From NCBI GenBank assembly GCA_964520425.1, contig CAZFMX010000009.1:1-64000 (forward strand): DNA of 64,000 nt. Reading direction: 5' to 3'. The stretch is from JAFGFY01 sp964520425. Its GTDB lineage: Bacteria > Desulfobacterota > DSM-4660 > Desulfatiglandales > HGW-15. A model generated the notes under the pieces. The model saw nothing but the letters and a program-made list of their open reading frames with translations, was not told where the DNA came from and did no database searches. A program made the position numbers and the translations under genes. Shown one piece after another: positions 1-8,897 of the stretch (its first letter is position 1; every line of letters starts with the position of its first letter).

Positions 1-97
1 GATAGATGGTGGTGAATCTGAAAAGAGACCCCCATGCCCCCAACGTGTCATAGAACCTGCTAAAATGATGGAAGGTATTTCTGGGACACGACACTAG
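1..97. mobile_element. End of an inverted-repeat mobile element (partial at window edge)
   Basis: These bases match, at roughly nine positions in ten, the reverse complement of about 51665-51762, and their first third also matches the direct strand at about 51903-51937. The unit ends at CTAG (94-97), as does the copy at 51665-51994. The rest of the element must lie to the left of the window. No transposase is visible here, so this may be an end of a larger insertion sequence or a MITE-like copy. Confidence 0.6.
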
Positions 98-172
98 AAT
101 CAAAGACCGCATGTTACGGCTAAGGGTAAGAACTCGTTATCGTCAATCTATTTAAGGTGTATTTCGAATCAA

Positions 173-1012
173 ATGGCAAACCATTATTCGCCTGTTACTC
201 GTTTCCTCAATCCGTTTCTCATTCCGATCCATCTATGGAAATATCGAAGTCTTATATGGATGATGGGATGGCGAGAGATTGTTGGACGCTACAGAGGCTC
301 TCTAGTAGGAATGGGGTGGGCCTTTATCCAACCCCTCCTCATGCTTTGTGTCTACACATTCGTTTTTTCCGTGATATTCCAGGCGAGGTGGGGGTTGGTA
401 GCGGATGAGAGCAAATCATCCTTTGCCCTGGTCCTTTTCATGGGACTGATTACTTTCAGGATGTTCTCGGAAATGCTGAATATGTCCAGTGATATGGTGG
501 TACGGAATAGAAACTTAGTAAAGAAGGTCCTGTTTCCATTGGAAATACTGCCCGTTGTACAACTGCTGGGCACATTGATCGATGCCTTCCTGAGTCTGTT
601 GATTATCATCCTGGGGACCTTCCTTATTCTGGGCCATATCCCGTTGACGGCTTTACTGTTACCCATTGTGTGGTTGCCGATGATCCTCTTTGCCTTGGCC
701 TGTGGGTATTATTTGGCAGGCGTAGGCGTCTTTTTCCGCGACGTCAGGACGACTTCAGGTGTCTTAACGACGGTTCTTTTCTATGCTTCGGGCGTATTCT
801 ATCCGATCAGCGCGGTGCCGTCTCAATATCAGGTTTTTTGGAGGATCAACCCCATCGCCGTTCTCGTGGATTACTCCCGAAGGGTCTTTTTTTGGGGTTC
901 TCCGCCGGATTGGGGACCCTATATGATCTGGTTGAGTGTTTCCGTCATTATGTGCGTTTCCGGATTCATGTGTTTCATGAAGATGAAAAGGGCATTTGCC
1001 GATGTTCTCTAA
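173..1012 (+). CDS. wzm: Polysaccharide ABC exporter, membrane subunit (Wzm, ABC-2 permease)
   Basis: This 279-residue protein is the inner-membrane half of an ABC exporter that moves a lipid-linked polysaccharide across the cytoplasmic membrane. It has a cytoplasmic N-terminus with the family pattern WREIVGRYRGSLVGMGWAFIQP (split here as WREIVGRYRGS and LVGMGWAFIQP), then about six hydrophobic segments, with FFRDVR in the middle and an N-P-x-x-x-L-V-D-Y-x-R segment near the end, as in Wzm, KpsM and TagG proteins. Length is normal for the family. The start ATG has AAGG 15 bases upstream, a rather long spacing. The wzt ATG follows the stop by 20 bases, so the two form an operon. This is the only exporter in the window with both subunits intact. 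Confidence 0.93.
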   Translation: MANHYSPVTRFLNPFLIPIHLWKYRSLIWMMGWREIVGRYRGSLVGMGWAFIQPLLMLCVYTFVFSVIFQARWGLVADESKSSFALVLFMGLITFRMFSEMLNMSSDMVVRNRNLVKKVLFPLEILPVVQLLGTLIDAFLSLLIIILGTFLILGHIPLTALLLPIVWLPMILFALACGYYLAGVGVFFRDVRTTSGVLTTVLFYASGVFYPISAVPSQYQVFWRINPIAVLVDYSRRVFFWGSPPDWGPYMIWLSVSVIMCVSGFMCFMKMKRAFADVL

Positions 1013-1032
1013 CTGATCCGCCCAATTATTAT

Positions 1033-2316
1033 ATGAATCAACCATACGTCATCCGAGCCCATCATTTAACCAAATCCTATCACGCCTACAAGCGACCTTT
1101 GGATCGACTGAAGCAGTCGCTATGGCGAGGGAGAAGGCAATACTATTCTGAATTCTGCGCTGTTGAGGATGCCTCATTCGACATAGAGCAAAATGAGACC
1201 GTTGGTATTATCGGATCTAACGGTTCCGGAAAATCGACATTGCTCCGATTGATTAATGGGATCTTGGTTCCCACCGGCGGTAGCCTGGAAGTCAATGGCC
1301 GAATCACGGCCCTGCTTGAACTAGGGGCCGGGTTCAATCCCGAATTTACAGGGAGAGAAAATGTCTTCATGAACGCGGCCATCATGGGGCTGTCCCGTAA
1401 AGAGACCGAGTCCCGTTTCGGCGATATCGAGGCTTTCGCGGATATTGGTCGATTCATTGACCAACCGGTGAAGACCTATTCGAGTGGAATGTACGTTCGG
1501 CTGGCATTTTCAGTAGCCGTTCATGTGTCTCCCGAAATACTCCTGATAGATGAAGCCCTTTCCGTGGGGGATATCCGTTTTCGACAGAAGTGTATGGCCA
1601 GGATAAAAGAATTCTGTGCCTCGGGCACGGTTGTGTTTGTGTCACATGATACGGCAGCGGTGAAAGAGCTCTGTAATCGAGTGATTTGGATCGAAGCGGG
1701 AAGGATACAAATGGACGGCGTGCCCAAAAGAGTGGTGGATAAATACCTCCAATTTATGTACGACGGAGAGACGGAGTCTGATGGCGGTATGGCCAAGACG
1801 AAAGACATGGTCGAGGCCCCGGCATCTCCCCTCAAAGGATTCCATCCGATTTCAGGCGGTACTATCGAGTCCGGAAATCGGCGGGTGACCATTGAAACGA
1901 TAAGATTCCGATCAGGGGGGAGGGATAACAGTGTTGCCCATTCAGGCTCTTCCTTCGAAATCGGGCTGGTATTGCATGCCCATGAAACGATCCGGAATCC
2001 TATCATCGGCTATATCATCAAAGATCGGCTTGGAAGGGAGATTTTGGGGGATAATACGGCATTAATGAAGAAAAAGTTGACCCCTCTAATGGAGAATAGA
2101 CGGTATGTTTTCTCCTTTAAATTTGGAGTATGGCCCAATATTCTGTCAGGTGATTACACCCTTTCCCTGGCCGTGGCAGATGGGACATTGGATGAGCATA
2201 CCATATGCCACTGGTACCAGGATGCCTCAATCATCGGGAGTATGACCATGAGAAAACCCGCCGGACTTTTTTCCCTTCCGGACACGGTTGTGAACTTGAT
2301 TGAATTAGGTGAATGA
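1033..2316 (+). CDS. wzt: Polysaccharide ABC exporter, ATPase with C-terminal glycan-recognition domain (Wzt)
   Basis: A 427-residue ATPase partner of the upstream Wzm. The frame is open from 670, but that part lies inside wzm; the ATG at 1033 gives the proper N-terminus. Residues 1-240 are the nucleotide-binding domain, with Walker A GSNGSGKS at 61-68, signature YSSGMYVRLAFS at 149-160, Walker B ILLIDE at 169-174 and the switch histidine in VSHD at 205. Residues about 280-427 are predicted to be a beta-rich extra domain of the Wzt_C type. In E. coli O8/O9a-type systems that domain recognises the capped end of the finished chain before export. The second exporter ATPase in this window lacks the domain. 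The start has no clear Shine-Dalgarno, consistent with coupling to wzm. Confidence 0.92.
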   Translation: MNQPYVIRAHHLTKSYHAYKRPLDRLKQSLWRGRRQYYSEFCAVEDASFDIEQNETVGIIGSNGSGKSTLLRLINGILVPTGGSLEVNGRITALLELGAGFNPEFTGRENVFMNAAIMGLSRKETESRFGDIEAFADIGRFIDQPVKTYSSGMYVRLAFSVAVHVSPEILLIDEALSVGDIRFRQKCMARIKEFCASGTVVFVSHDTAAVKELCNRVIWIEAGRIQMDGVPKRVVDKYLQFMYDGETESDGGMAKTKDMVEAPASPLKGFHPISGGTIESGNRRVTIETIRFRSGGRDNSVAHSGSSFEIGLVLHAHETIRNPIIGYIIKDRLGREILGDNTALMKKKLTPLMENRRYVFSFKFGVWPNILSGDYTLSLAVADGTLDEHTICHWYQDASIIGSMTMRKPAGLFSLPDTVVNLIELGE

Positions 2317-2364
2317 CTTGCTCTGTTCTCTGAACGTCAGAGCCCAACAAAGAATGGAGGCCTT

Positions 2365-3459
2365 TTGTCGGATCTGAACTTAGAAATTGAAGGCAAAGAA
2401 GTGATCGTATTTCAAATGGGGAAAGTCGCGTCGACTGCCATCGTCAGTTCAGTCCAACAGTATGGGCTGAAGGCGTCCCAATGCCATTTCCTTACAATGG
2501 AGTCCTTAATAACCCTGCTGAAGAAGTTCGGCGATCCGGAAATGACTCATTTTACCGCGACCCATCTCTCGGGGCAAATTCAGAATAATGTGATTATCCA
2601 TAATAAGATTCAAAAGCAGAATAGGTATCGCTATAAAGACGAGAAAGGCTCCTCCTTGCTCAAGATCATCACCCTGGCAAGGGAACCCATCGGATGGTAT
2701 TTATCAAACCTGTCCCAAAATTATCCGGAATATGAAAAGGACATAGAAAAGTGGTTGAAATATTCTGGAATGGCCGGTTCGGAAGAAATATCGTCTGATA
2801 AACAGAGGACATTAGTCGAATTCATCAATGAAGTGATTCGATTCTTTGAAAAAAATGTTACGGAAACTGAGGAAAACCTATTCGAGGTCCCTGATCAACG
2901 TGTCCGAAAAACCGAAGGAAGTATAATCCAAAAACTGGCAGCGCGCCTCAATAGGGTGATTCCTTTCTTTGGCCGACCGGTTCAGCGAATTGAAGGAAAT
3001 ATGATTCAGAAACTGGCAGCATGCCTCGATAAGGACAGGGTCGACTATACTCAAGCCAACGAAATCCTTGTGAAGCATTGCTTCATGCTGATACGACCCG
3101 CCTCCTGGTTCAGGGAACATTTTGATCCGGTGATAGGAACACACTTTGAAAAGATGCCTTTTGACAAAGATCGCGGATATTCCACTTTCAACAGGAATGG
3201 CATGGATATTCTGGTCATTCGATTCGAAGATCTCAAAGAAATAGGTCCAAAGGTCATAGGGGATTTCCTGGATATCCAAGATTTCAAAATAGATAAACAA
3301 AACATTTCGGAGAAAAAAGAGGTGGGGGCCATGATTTCCAGATCTCTAAAAGACTTGGCTTTTTCAGAAGCGGTTTTGGATAGGATATATGGAAGCGATT
3401 ATTGCTCCAAGTTTTACACGCAAAAGCATATCACTGAATTCAAACATAGGTATCTATAA
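2365..3459 (+). CDS. Putative capsular polysaccharide sulfotransferase (NKWYS/CPSP-like)
   Basis: A 364-residue protein starting at TTG, with GGAGG four bases upstream. The N-terminal QMGKVASTA (17-25) has the form of the P-loop-like PAPS-binding segment of the putative capsular polysaccharide synthesis (NKWYS) family, and LAREPIGWYLSNL is the second cofactor-binding motif with Arg and Ser/Asn. The C-terminal half (DKDRGYSTFN...ILVIRFEDL) aligns by eye with the C-terminal half of the GT2 fusion protein at 21202-22800. Around residues 185-226 a short unit of the form EGxxIQKLAAxL occurs twice, which looks like an internal duplication. It follows wzm-wzt in the same direction and ends 25 bases from a converging gene. 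Transfer of sulfate to the exported glycan is an inference. Confidence 0.7.
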   Translation: MSDLNLEIEGKEVIVFQMGKVASTAIVSSVQQYGLKASQCHFLTMESLITLLKKFGDPEMTHFTATHLSGQIQNNVIIHNKIQKQNRYRYKDEKGSSLLKIITLAREPIGWYLSNLSQNYPEYEKDIEKWLKYSGMAGSEEISSDKQRTLVEFINEVIRFFEKNVTETEENLFEVPDQRVRKTEGSIIQKLAARLNRVIPFFGRPVQRIEGNMIQKLAACLDKDRVDYTQANEILVKHCFMLIRPASWFREHFDPVIGTHFEKMPFDKDRGYSTFNRNGMDILVIRFEDLKEIGPKVIGDFLDIQDFKIDKQNISEKKEVGAMISRSLKDLAFSEAVLDRIYGSDYCSKFYTQKHITEFKHRYL

Positions 3460-3484
3460 AACGGATGGTTAAGAATAAACCCGG

Positions 3485-4984
3485 TCATGGAGTATTCCGG
3501 CCTTGTCGATTTAACGTCCGATTCTCTCGAGGACCGGCACGATTTCCCAATGCTTTGACGGCGAAATCATAGTCAATCCCCTTGATCTTTGGGAGGCTTC
3601 CAGGATGTCTTTTAAAGGCCTCACCTTCGTGCGCCAAGTTGATGTCTCTTTCCTGACAATATTCGTAAATCCCTGTTCCCGGGTACGGCGTTAGAAGGCT
3701 GGGATCTACCCAGTCCGGTTGGACCGTGTCAATCAGTTCTATGGTTTTTCGCACATCCTCTCTGGTCTCCCCAGGGATGCCGAACATCACGCTGACAATA
3801 ATTTTCACTCCGTATTTTCTCAATATTTCTGCGGAGTTGATATTCTGCTCCACAGTGGTCTTTTTGTATAAGAAATCGAGGATACGCTGGCTGCCGCTTT
3901 CAAATCCGATATTCAATTCAATCAGACCGGCTTCGGCAAGTTTCGCGATAAGTCGCTCTCTCTTGCAGATCAGGTCAGCACGCCCGGCGATTCCGAATGT
4001 GGCTGAAAAATCGTTCTTTCGATACAGGTCATAGAAATTGAGAGTCCAGTCCCTATCCTCAATCATGTTATCGTCATAGAATCGGATATGGTTAAAAAAA
4101 TACTTCTCACGCAGGACTTTGAGTTCCTCGATAACATGGGCGGGAGAGCGCCGCCGGACCTTTTTGCCGAACATAATGCGGGAGGCCGGCGCGCAAAATA
4201 GACAGTTGAAGAGGCAGCCCCGGGAAGTGATCATCGAGACCCATGGGGGAGAACCAAACCAAATGGGTGGCATCAGATGCTCTTTTCCCTCAAAGACATC
4301 CCTGTCGACAAAAGGCATGTTATCAAGTATGGGCCTCTGTCCGTAAATGATCCGCTTCGGCGAGTATCCCCTATGAATCGCGTCGATGAGATCAATAAAT
4401 GTGATTTCTCCGTCACCGATGAGAAGGTGGTCTATCTCTTGATTTGAAGCGACCTCATTTGTGGCTAAAGAAGGATGGGGCCCTCCGATAATAATCTTCG
4501 CTTTGGGTAAGACTTGTTTGGCCAAATGGACGCATTTCCTTGCTTGGTCATAGTCCGATGTGGTGCAACCGATGCCGATGATGTCCGCCCCGGAATCGGA
4601 AAGCCTGTCTTTGAACAAGTCCCAGTCGTTAAGGCGTCTATTATCGATGAGTGGGATTTCATAGCCCATGCGGCGGGCATGACTGATTATTAGGCCGAGG
4701 CCGTGAATCGTGAGGCAGTCATGGGTAGTGGGGTTTTGCGGATCTTTTACGAACGGTGGGTGGATGAGGATGACTTTTGGTCTTCTCTTGAAGCGAAACC
4801 AGTGTTTTCTCACTTTAGACGGTATTCCGATACGTTTATGGGGTTCCTGGCCGGAGGCTGAATCCGCCCTGGCTTGATATGTTGCCAATGTTTCGCTATC
4901 AACGAATTTATGAGGATTGTCTTCCATTTTTTTAGCCCGGGACCAAGAAAGAAGATTTATCTGTCCACGGCCGGTTTGTTTCAT
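3485..4984 (-). CDS. Cobalamin-binding radical SAM protein
   Basis: A 499-residue protein with an N-terminal B12-binding fold (about residues 68-205, starting KVILIHPPF and including GIGCTTSDYD and IIGGPHPS) and a radical SAM domain. The cluster motif is RGCLFNCLFC, with cysteines at 257, 261 and 264. This is the class B / BchE-like arrangement used for methylations, cyclisations and C-S bond chemistry. The substrate cannot be told from sequence. The ATG lies three bases after the stop of the upstream methyltransferase gene, so translation is probably coupled. It is the last gene of a leftward run with a methyltransferase, a small membrane protein and a sulfatase-like protein. Confidence 0.85.
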   Translation of the reverse strand: MKQTGRGQINLLSWSRAKKMEDNPHKFVDSETLATYQARADSASGQEPHKRIGIPSKVRKHWFRFKRRPKVILIHPPFVKDPQNPTTHDCLTIHGLGLIISHARRMGYEIPLIDNRRLNDWDLFKDRLSDSGADIIGIGCTTSDYDQARKCVHLAKQVLPKAKIIIGGPHPSLATNEVASNQEIDHLLIGDGEITFIDLIDAIHRGYSPKRIIYGQRPILDNMPFVDRDVFEGKEHLMPPIWFGSPPWVSMITSRGCLFNCLFCAPASRIMFGKKVRRRSPAHVIEELKVLREKYFFNHIRFYDDNMIEDRDWTLNFYDLYRKNDFSATFGIAGRADLICKRERLIAKLAEAGLIELNIGFESGSQRILDFLYKKTTVEQNINSAEILRKYGVKIIVSVMFGIPGETREDVRKTIELIDTVQPDWVDPSLLTPYPGTGIYEYCQERDINLAHEGEAFKRHPGSLPKIKGIDYDFAVKALGNRAGPRENRTLNRQGRNTP

Positions 4985-4987
4985 CTA

Positions 4988-6382
4988 TCATCGTAATTCG
5001 TTCTTCTCACGGCCTTTCATGAGGTAGATGATCCTGTCGCTTCCCTTAATTTCCGATCTTTTGATAATATCGAAATAGTGTTCGAAAGAACGTTCAAAGC
5101 TCTCCTTGGTGTAATCGCCGAAAATGTCCGTTCTGGACGCAAGCAGCCTCTGAACCTGGGAATCGTCCTTCGAAATCCATTCAATAATCAAAAAATGACA
5201 AATTCTCCTGAAAAAGGAAGCAATACGAATCAACGGAACATTGTTGGAGATGGCGAGATGATGTATCAATGCCAGAGCCATCAGTGTATCACAGGGGCCT
5301 CTATCGGCCAAGGAATCCCTTTCCGCGCTGTCCCACCCCAGTCCAGGACTCGGGTTGGTAAGGTCCATGAGAAGAGGTAGAATAGACTCATCATTCTCCT
5401 TGCGGGCTTTCAGATAGCTTTCTTCCACACAGGCTGGGTCCAAATCAAATGATATGGTCGGAATCCTCTTTTCACTGGCCAGTCGACTAAATGTGCCATC
5501 GTTTGCGCCGAGATCCCATACACTTTTCGGCCCTAATGTTTCGAGGAATTGTCGAACCAGTCGCCTCTTTTCATCATGGGCTTCAGCGGAGTAATTCGTA
5601 TCTGAGTAATAATCGGCCCATTCGGTCTGTTTCGATGCCAAGGTTAAATTCTTCATCAGACCTTCAAGACTGTTAATAAAGCCGAGCATCGCGAATTTGC
5701 TGAATTTCTTTGCTCTATTTTCTATCGCCTTGCCGGCATAGTGGCTTTTGCTCCGAGCGTGGAGGTAAATATGGACCAGGAGTCTTGGATTGATCCTCGT
5801 GTGGAAGGGAAGTATCCTGGTAGCTATATCCAACGGAATACCGTCAATATATACTCTCAAAAGCTGAACGAAGCGTGGATCGATATATTTCATGATCAGC
5901 AGCGGGACTAGAAAGTGCTCACAGAATTGCCGGTAGGCAACCCATGGTTCTCCCTCTCGATATGATTCAAAAGAGAGTGTGTCTATGAATAAGGGTCTTC
6001 CCCTCATGAACTGGACATTGTAATTGCTGGCGTCTTTTAAGGACATGCCGTGCTCTAAGGCTATCTTTTGAATATTCAGAGTGAGAAGCGCAGCATCTTT
6101 CAACTGGCTAAAACACCATTCGTAGGGGTAGGATATAAACGGCACAACATCTGGACGGATGATTTTATAGGCGAGTTCGTCTCTCTTAAGAGATAATTCC
6201 GCTTCCTCATGGGCAACCAAAAGTCCCGCATCAGCCAGTTCTTTGTACAGTCCCGAATCCATCAACAACTGGTAATTCTGCTGGTAGGAGACATTTACCT
6301 GCCGGTACAGATTCGTGTCCTCAGCGGTAAAGAGAAACCCGCTCGGGTCTCTGAATGAACTGGAGACTTGACCGTTATTCAT
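4988..6382 (-). CDS. SAM-dependent methyltransferase, class I, with long N-terminal domain
   Basis: A 464-residue protein. The C-terminal third holds the SAM-binding Rossmann motif DLGANDGTFS followed by an acidic strand end (SFDLDP). The first 270 residues form a conserved region (FRDPSGFLF, YQQNYQLLMDSGLY) that often precedes this methyltransferase domain in proteins annotated as NoeA-like; that naming comes from memory and is tentative. The ATG overlaps the end of the small membrane protein gene by eight bases, and the stop is three bases before the radical SAM gene. The tight packing suggests that the three products work in one modification step. Confidence 0.8.
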   Translation of the reverse strand: MNNGQVSSSFRDPSGFLFTAEDTNLYRQVNVSYQQNYQLLMDSGLYKELADAGLLVAHEEAELSLKRDELAYKIIRPDVVPFISYPYEWCFSQLKDAALLTLNIQKIALEHGMSLKDASNYNVQFMRGRPLFIDTLSFESYREGEPWVAYRQFCEHFLVPLLIMKYIDPRFVQLLRVYIDGIPLDIATRILPFHTRINPRLLVHIYLHARSKSHYAGKAIENRAKKFSKFAMLGFINSLEGLMKNLTLASKQTEWADYYSDTNYSAEAHDEKRRLVRQFLETLGPKSVWDLGANDGTFSRLASEKRIPTISFDLDPACVEESYLKARKENDESILPLLMDLTNPSPGLGWDSAERDSLADRGPCDTLMALALIHHLAISNNVPLIRIASFFRRICHFLIIEWISKDDSQVQRLLASRTDIFGDYTKESFERSFEHYFDIIKRSEIKGSDRIIYLMKGREKNELR

Positions 6383-6590
6383 GGTCTTGATCTTCCTTTT
6401 TCCGGAACAGCTCTTTGAAAAAATATTTCAGTCTGTGCCAGTACTGCTTAATAACAAAAAAACCTGCAACAAGACTGCCCAGCAGGATCTGAAGCATATA
6501 GCTTCCGGTTCCCGGATCGAGATAGGCATAGGCATCCGGTGAGAAGCATAGAGCAAGAATCAATGCGACAACACCCAAGATTCGTTTCAA
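6375..6590 (-). CDS. Small membrane protein with YLDPGTGSY motif
   Basis: A 71-residue protein starting at TTG, with GGAGGAG just upstream. Residues 1-22 are a signal-like hydrophobic segment ending AYA, followed directly by YLDPGTGSYMLQ, a second membrane segment and a highly charged tail (RKKEDQDHE). Short proteins with the YLDPGTGS signature occur in many bacteria, but I know of no established function. It sits between the sulfatase-like gene and the methyltransferase, overlapping the latter by eight bases, which argues that it is a real translated component of this module. Confidence 0.75.
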   Translation of the reverse strand: MKRILGVVALILALCFSPDAYAYLDPGTGSYMLQILLGSLVAGFFVIKQYWHRLKYFFKELFRKKEDQDHE

Positions 6591-6624
6591 TTTTTTCTCC
6601 TCCGATAATGATGAATTCTTTCTT

Positions 6625-8820
6625 CTACTTAATATCCAGTTCTACTTTCAGATTCGTATCATAATATGCCTTTTTGTTGTTCGTCAAAATCTTCAAAGAT
6701 AGCGTATGATGTCCCTTTCCAACTTCTGAAGCCGGTATTTCTCCCAGATAGCCGGAATACTGATATTCCGGAACGTTAAAGAACTCTGCGACATCGGGTC
6801 TGTTTCTTCCGAAAAGGGTTGGGAACATCTTCCCGTCAATATCAATGAAAACACCCCCGGCAGGCTTTATACTCAGCACATCCACCGCCCATCCTTTTAC
6901 AGTGATGGTCTGATCCTCTGTTATGGGAATGACTTGGTCGTAAGGTCTTTGATGATCATTGATTCTCTCAAGGTTATAACGCGTCCGTGAAGCCAAAGAT
7001 TCTCTCTGGGGAAGAACTGGACTCTGTTTTTTGAAAGGCTGGAAATAAACCACCTCTTCCCATTCCCACGATGCGCTATCAAACACACTCCCTTTGATGT
7101 TAATCTCTCTATGACGATCCAGAAAATCGTTTTCCATATCTTCCGGCGTCATAAAACTCCAATAGCTTTTCCGATTACGAACCTTGGTATCATCCGAAAA
7201 AACGGATCGACCGCTAAATGTTTCATTCAAACCTAAAACAGCATTAATGGTTGCAGGAATATCGGTTAACTCAACCTGACTATATGAAATGTCCAAAGGG
7301 CCTTTCCCATAAGGAGGTTTGATGGCCAATAGCGGCAGCAAGCGACCCAAAAGGTGTCCATCTTCGCCAAATTCCTTTTCTGTTGAAGATCGAATCAATG
7401 ATTGCACTTCTTTATCTCTGAATTGAAAAGGCATATGAAAGCCATGATCTGCATTGATAATAATAAGAGAAGATTTGTAAATGCCCAACATTTTAAGTCT
7501 TTCTATGAATTTTATGAAAAAGTCGAGGGTGCATCTTGATTGATTCAAAACATTCTCTCTTGTCTCAGGTAAGACTTCTCCGGCGTATTCACAATCTGAA
7601 TTGACCACTAAAGGTATATGAGGAGTGACCAAATTGATGAACTTGTAAACCGGCTTACTTCTCTTGACGCTCATGTTATCTGTAAAATCCTGAAAAAAGG
7701 AGGTATAGGCAAAGTAGAGGTGACGCGCGTAATCATGTTTCTCCACCAGAGATGAAAACAACCAGCTTTGGTCATGATAGATCCCTTTCTTTAGAAAGTG
7801 TGGAACGTATCTGAACAATGTTAAATCCAACAAGTAAATTGAATCAGATTTTTTCATCGTGTTCTCTTCTTTTTTTCTGTATGGAATACCACTATACCAC
7901 ATATTGTCCCATTGAAAATCATAGTACTTCCATGGTAAGGGTGAATTGATCATATCGATTTCATAGCCATTGTGGCGCATAACATAAGGAATATTGTTCC
8001 CTCTTCCAACCGCCATTCTGATAAAATCAGATATAGGTATATCGTTTTTAAACCGATATCCTGAGAGAAAGGACGGGACACTCAAAGTCGTGCATGAGTG
8101 GACTGCGGTGGCCTCTTTGAAGAAGGTAAATCCATCCATATCCGTATAGTAATGCGGATCCTTGTCGATGATTTCATGGAAGATATCTGACTGAAAAGCG
8201 TCACACATGATATGGATGACGTTCTGTTTAGACGAGAATTGAGATATCCCTTCAGGTTCTCTGTTTGGCGGTGATTTTTCCTTCTCCCATATTTCTGGTT
8301 TCTGAAGACTTGTAAAGACCAAAAGAATAAGCTGAAGAGAAAAGAGTATGATACTCGCATAGGCTGCGAATTTATAGATCCTCCTATAAAATACAAAAGC
8401 AATAATCAAGCACAGTACCCAGAGGGAGGCGTCTACCCATCCCCGCCATAACCCCGTGCTCCAGTCGATTGCTGTACCGTCCAACACACCATATTCCCAT
8501 ACGATAATATTCCCCTGCAGCCAACTCAGTATATTGAAGGCAAATATGACTGAAACATAACGGGTATAAAACCCTTTGGGTAACGTTAGGCCGATTGAAA
8601 GCAATACTAAAACAAGGATTGACGCAGGTAAAAAGAAAAAACTGAAGATAGATGATAAGGAAAGCGTAAATTCATCCGGGTTTCCCTGATAAATGGTAAA
8701 CGGCCCGAAAATAAGGAAATTGGATGTTAGCCCAATGGATATGCAGAGCAACACAAAGATTCTTTCTGGCCAATGATACCCAAAGCTATGGTATGAGTTT
8801 TTATTGAGTAATTCGTTCAC
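6625..8820 (-). CDS. Membrane-anchored sulfatase / phosphoglycerol-transferase-like protein
   Basis: A 731-residue protein starting at GTG, with a GGAAGAGAG purine run upstream. About five transmembrane segments occupy residues 1-175. An alkaline-phosphatase-superfamily domain follows: HIMCDAFQSD supplies a metal-binding Asp, SCTTLSVPSFLSGY carries the expected nucleophile region, and INADHGFH supplies the metal-binding Asp-His pair. A beta-rich tail of about 110 residues ends the protein. The layout resembles LTA synthase, OpgB and EptA-type enzymes that transfer phospho-substituents outside the cytoplasmic membrane, as well as membrane sulfatases. Which reaction applies cannot be decided. 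It leads the downstream small protein, methyltransferase and radical SAM genes. Confidence 0.82.
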   Translation of the reverse strand: MNELLNKNSYHSFGYHWPERIFVLLCISIGLTSNFLIFGPFTIYQGNPDEFTLSLSSIFSFFFLPASILVLVLLSIGLTLPKGFYTRYVSVIFAFNILSWLQGNIIVWEYGVLDGTAIDWSTGLWRGWVDASLWVLCLIIAFVFYRRIYKFAAYASIILFSLQLILLVFTSLQKPEIWEKEKSPPNREPEGISQFSSKQNVIHIMCDAFQSDIFHEIIDKDPHYYTDMDGFTFFKEATAVHSCTTLSVPSFLSGYRFKNDIPISDFIRMAVGRGNNIPYVMRHNGYEIDMINSPLPWKYYDFQWDNMWYSGIPYRKKEENTMKKSDSIYLLDLTLFRYVPHFLKKGIYHDQSWLFSSLVEKHDYARHLYFAYTSFFQDFTDNMSVKRSKPVYKFINLVTPHIPLVVNSDCEYAGEVLPETRENVLNQSRCTLDFFIKFIERLKMLGIYKSSLIIINADHGFHMPFQFRDKEVQSLIRSSTEKEFGEDGHLLGRLLPLLAIKPPYGKGPLDISYSQVELTDIPATINAVLGLNETFSGRSVFSDDTKVRNRKSYWSFMTPEDMENDFLDRHREINIKGSVFDSASWEWEEVVYFQPFKKQSPVLPQRESLASRTRYNLERINDHQRPYDQVIPITEDQTITVKGWAVDVLSIKPAGGVFIDIDGKMFPTLFGRNRPDVAEFFNVPEYQYSGYLGEIPASEVGKGHHTLSLKILTNNKKAYYDTNLKVELDIK

Positions 8821-8897
8821 TCTCTCTTCCCTACACTTTTTTCACCGCTCCACACCTTAGAACGGAGTCCCCTCTATTGAGGATGACATTATCCGGC

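Noticed and set aside
670..1032. Upstream extension of the wzt reading frame
   Set aside because: It lies wholly within wzm in another frame and has no resemblance to ATPase N-termini; the ATG at 1033 gives a normal Wzt start.
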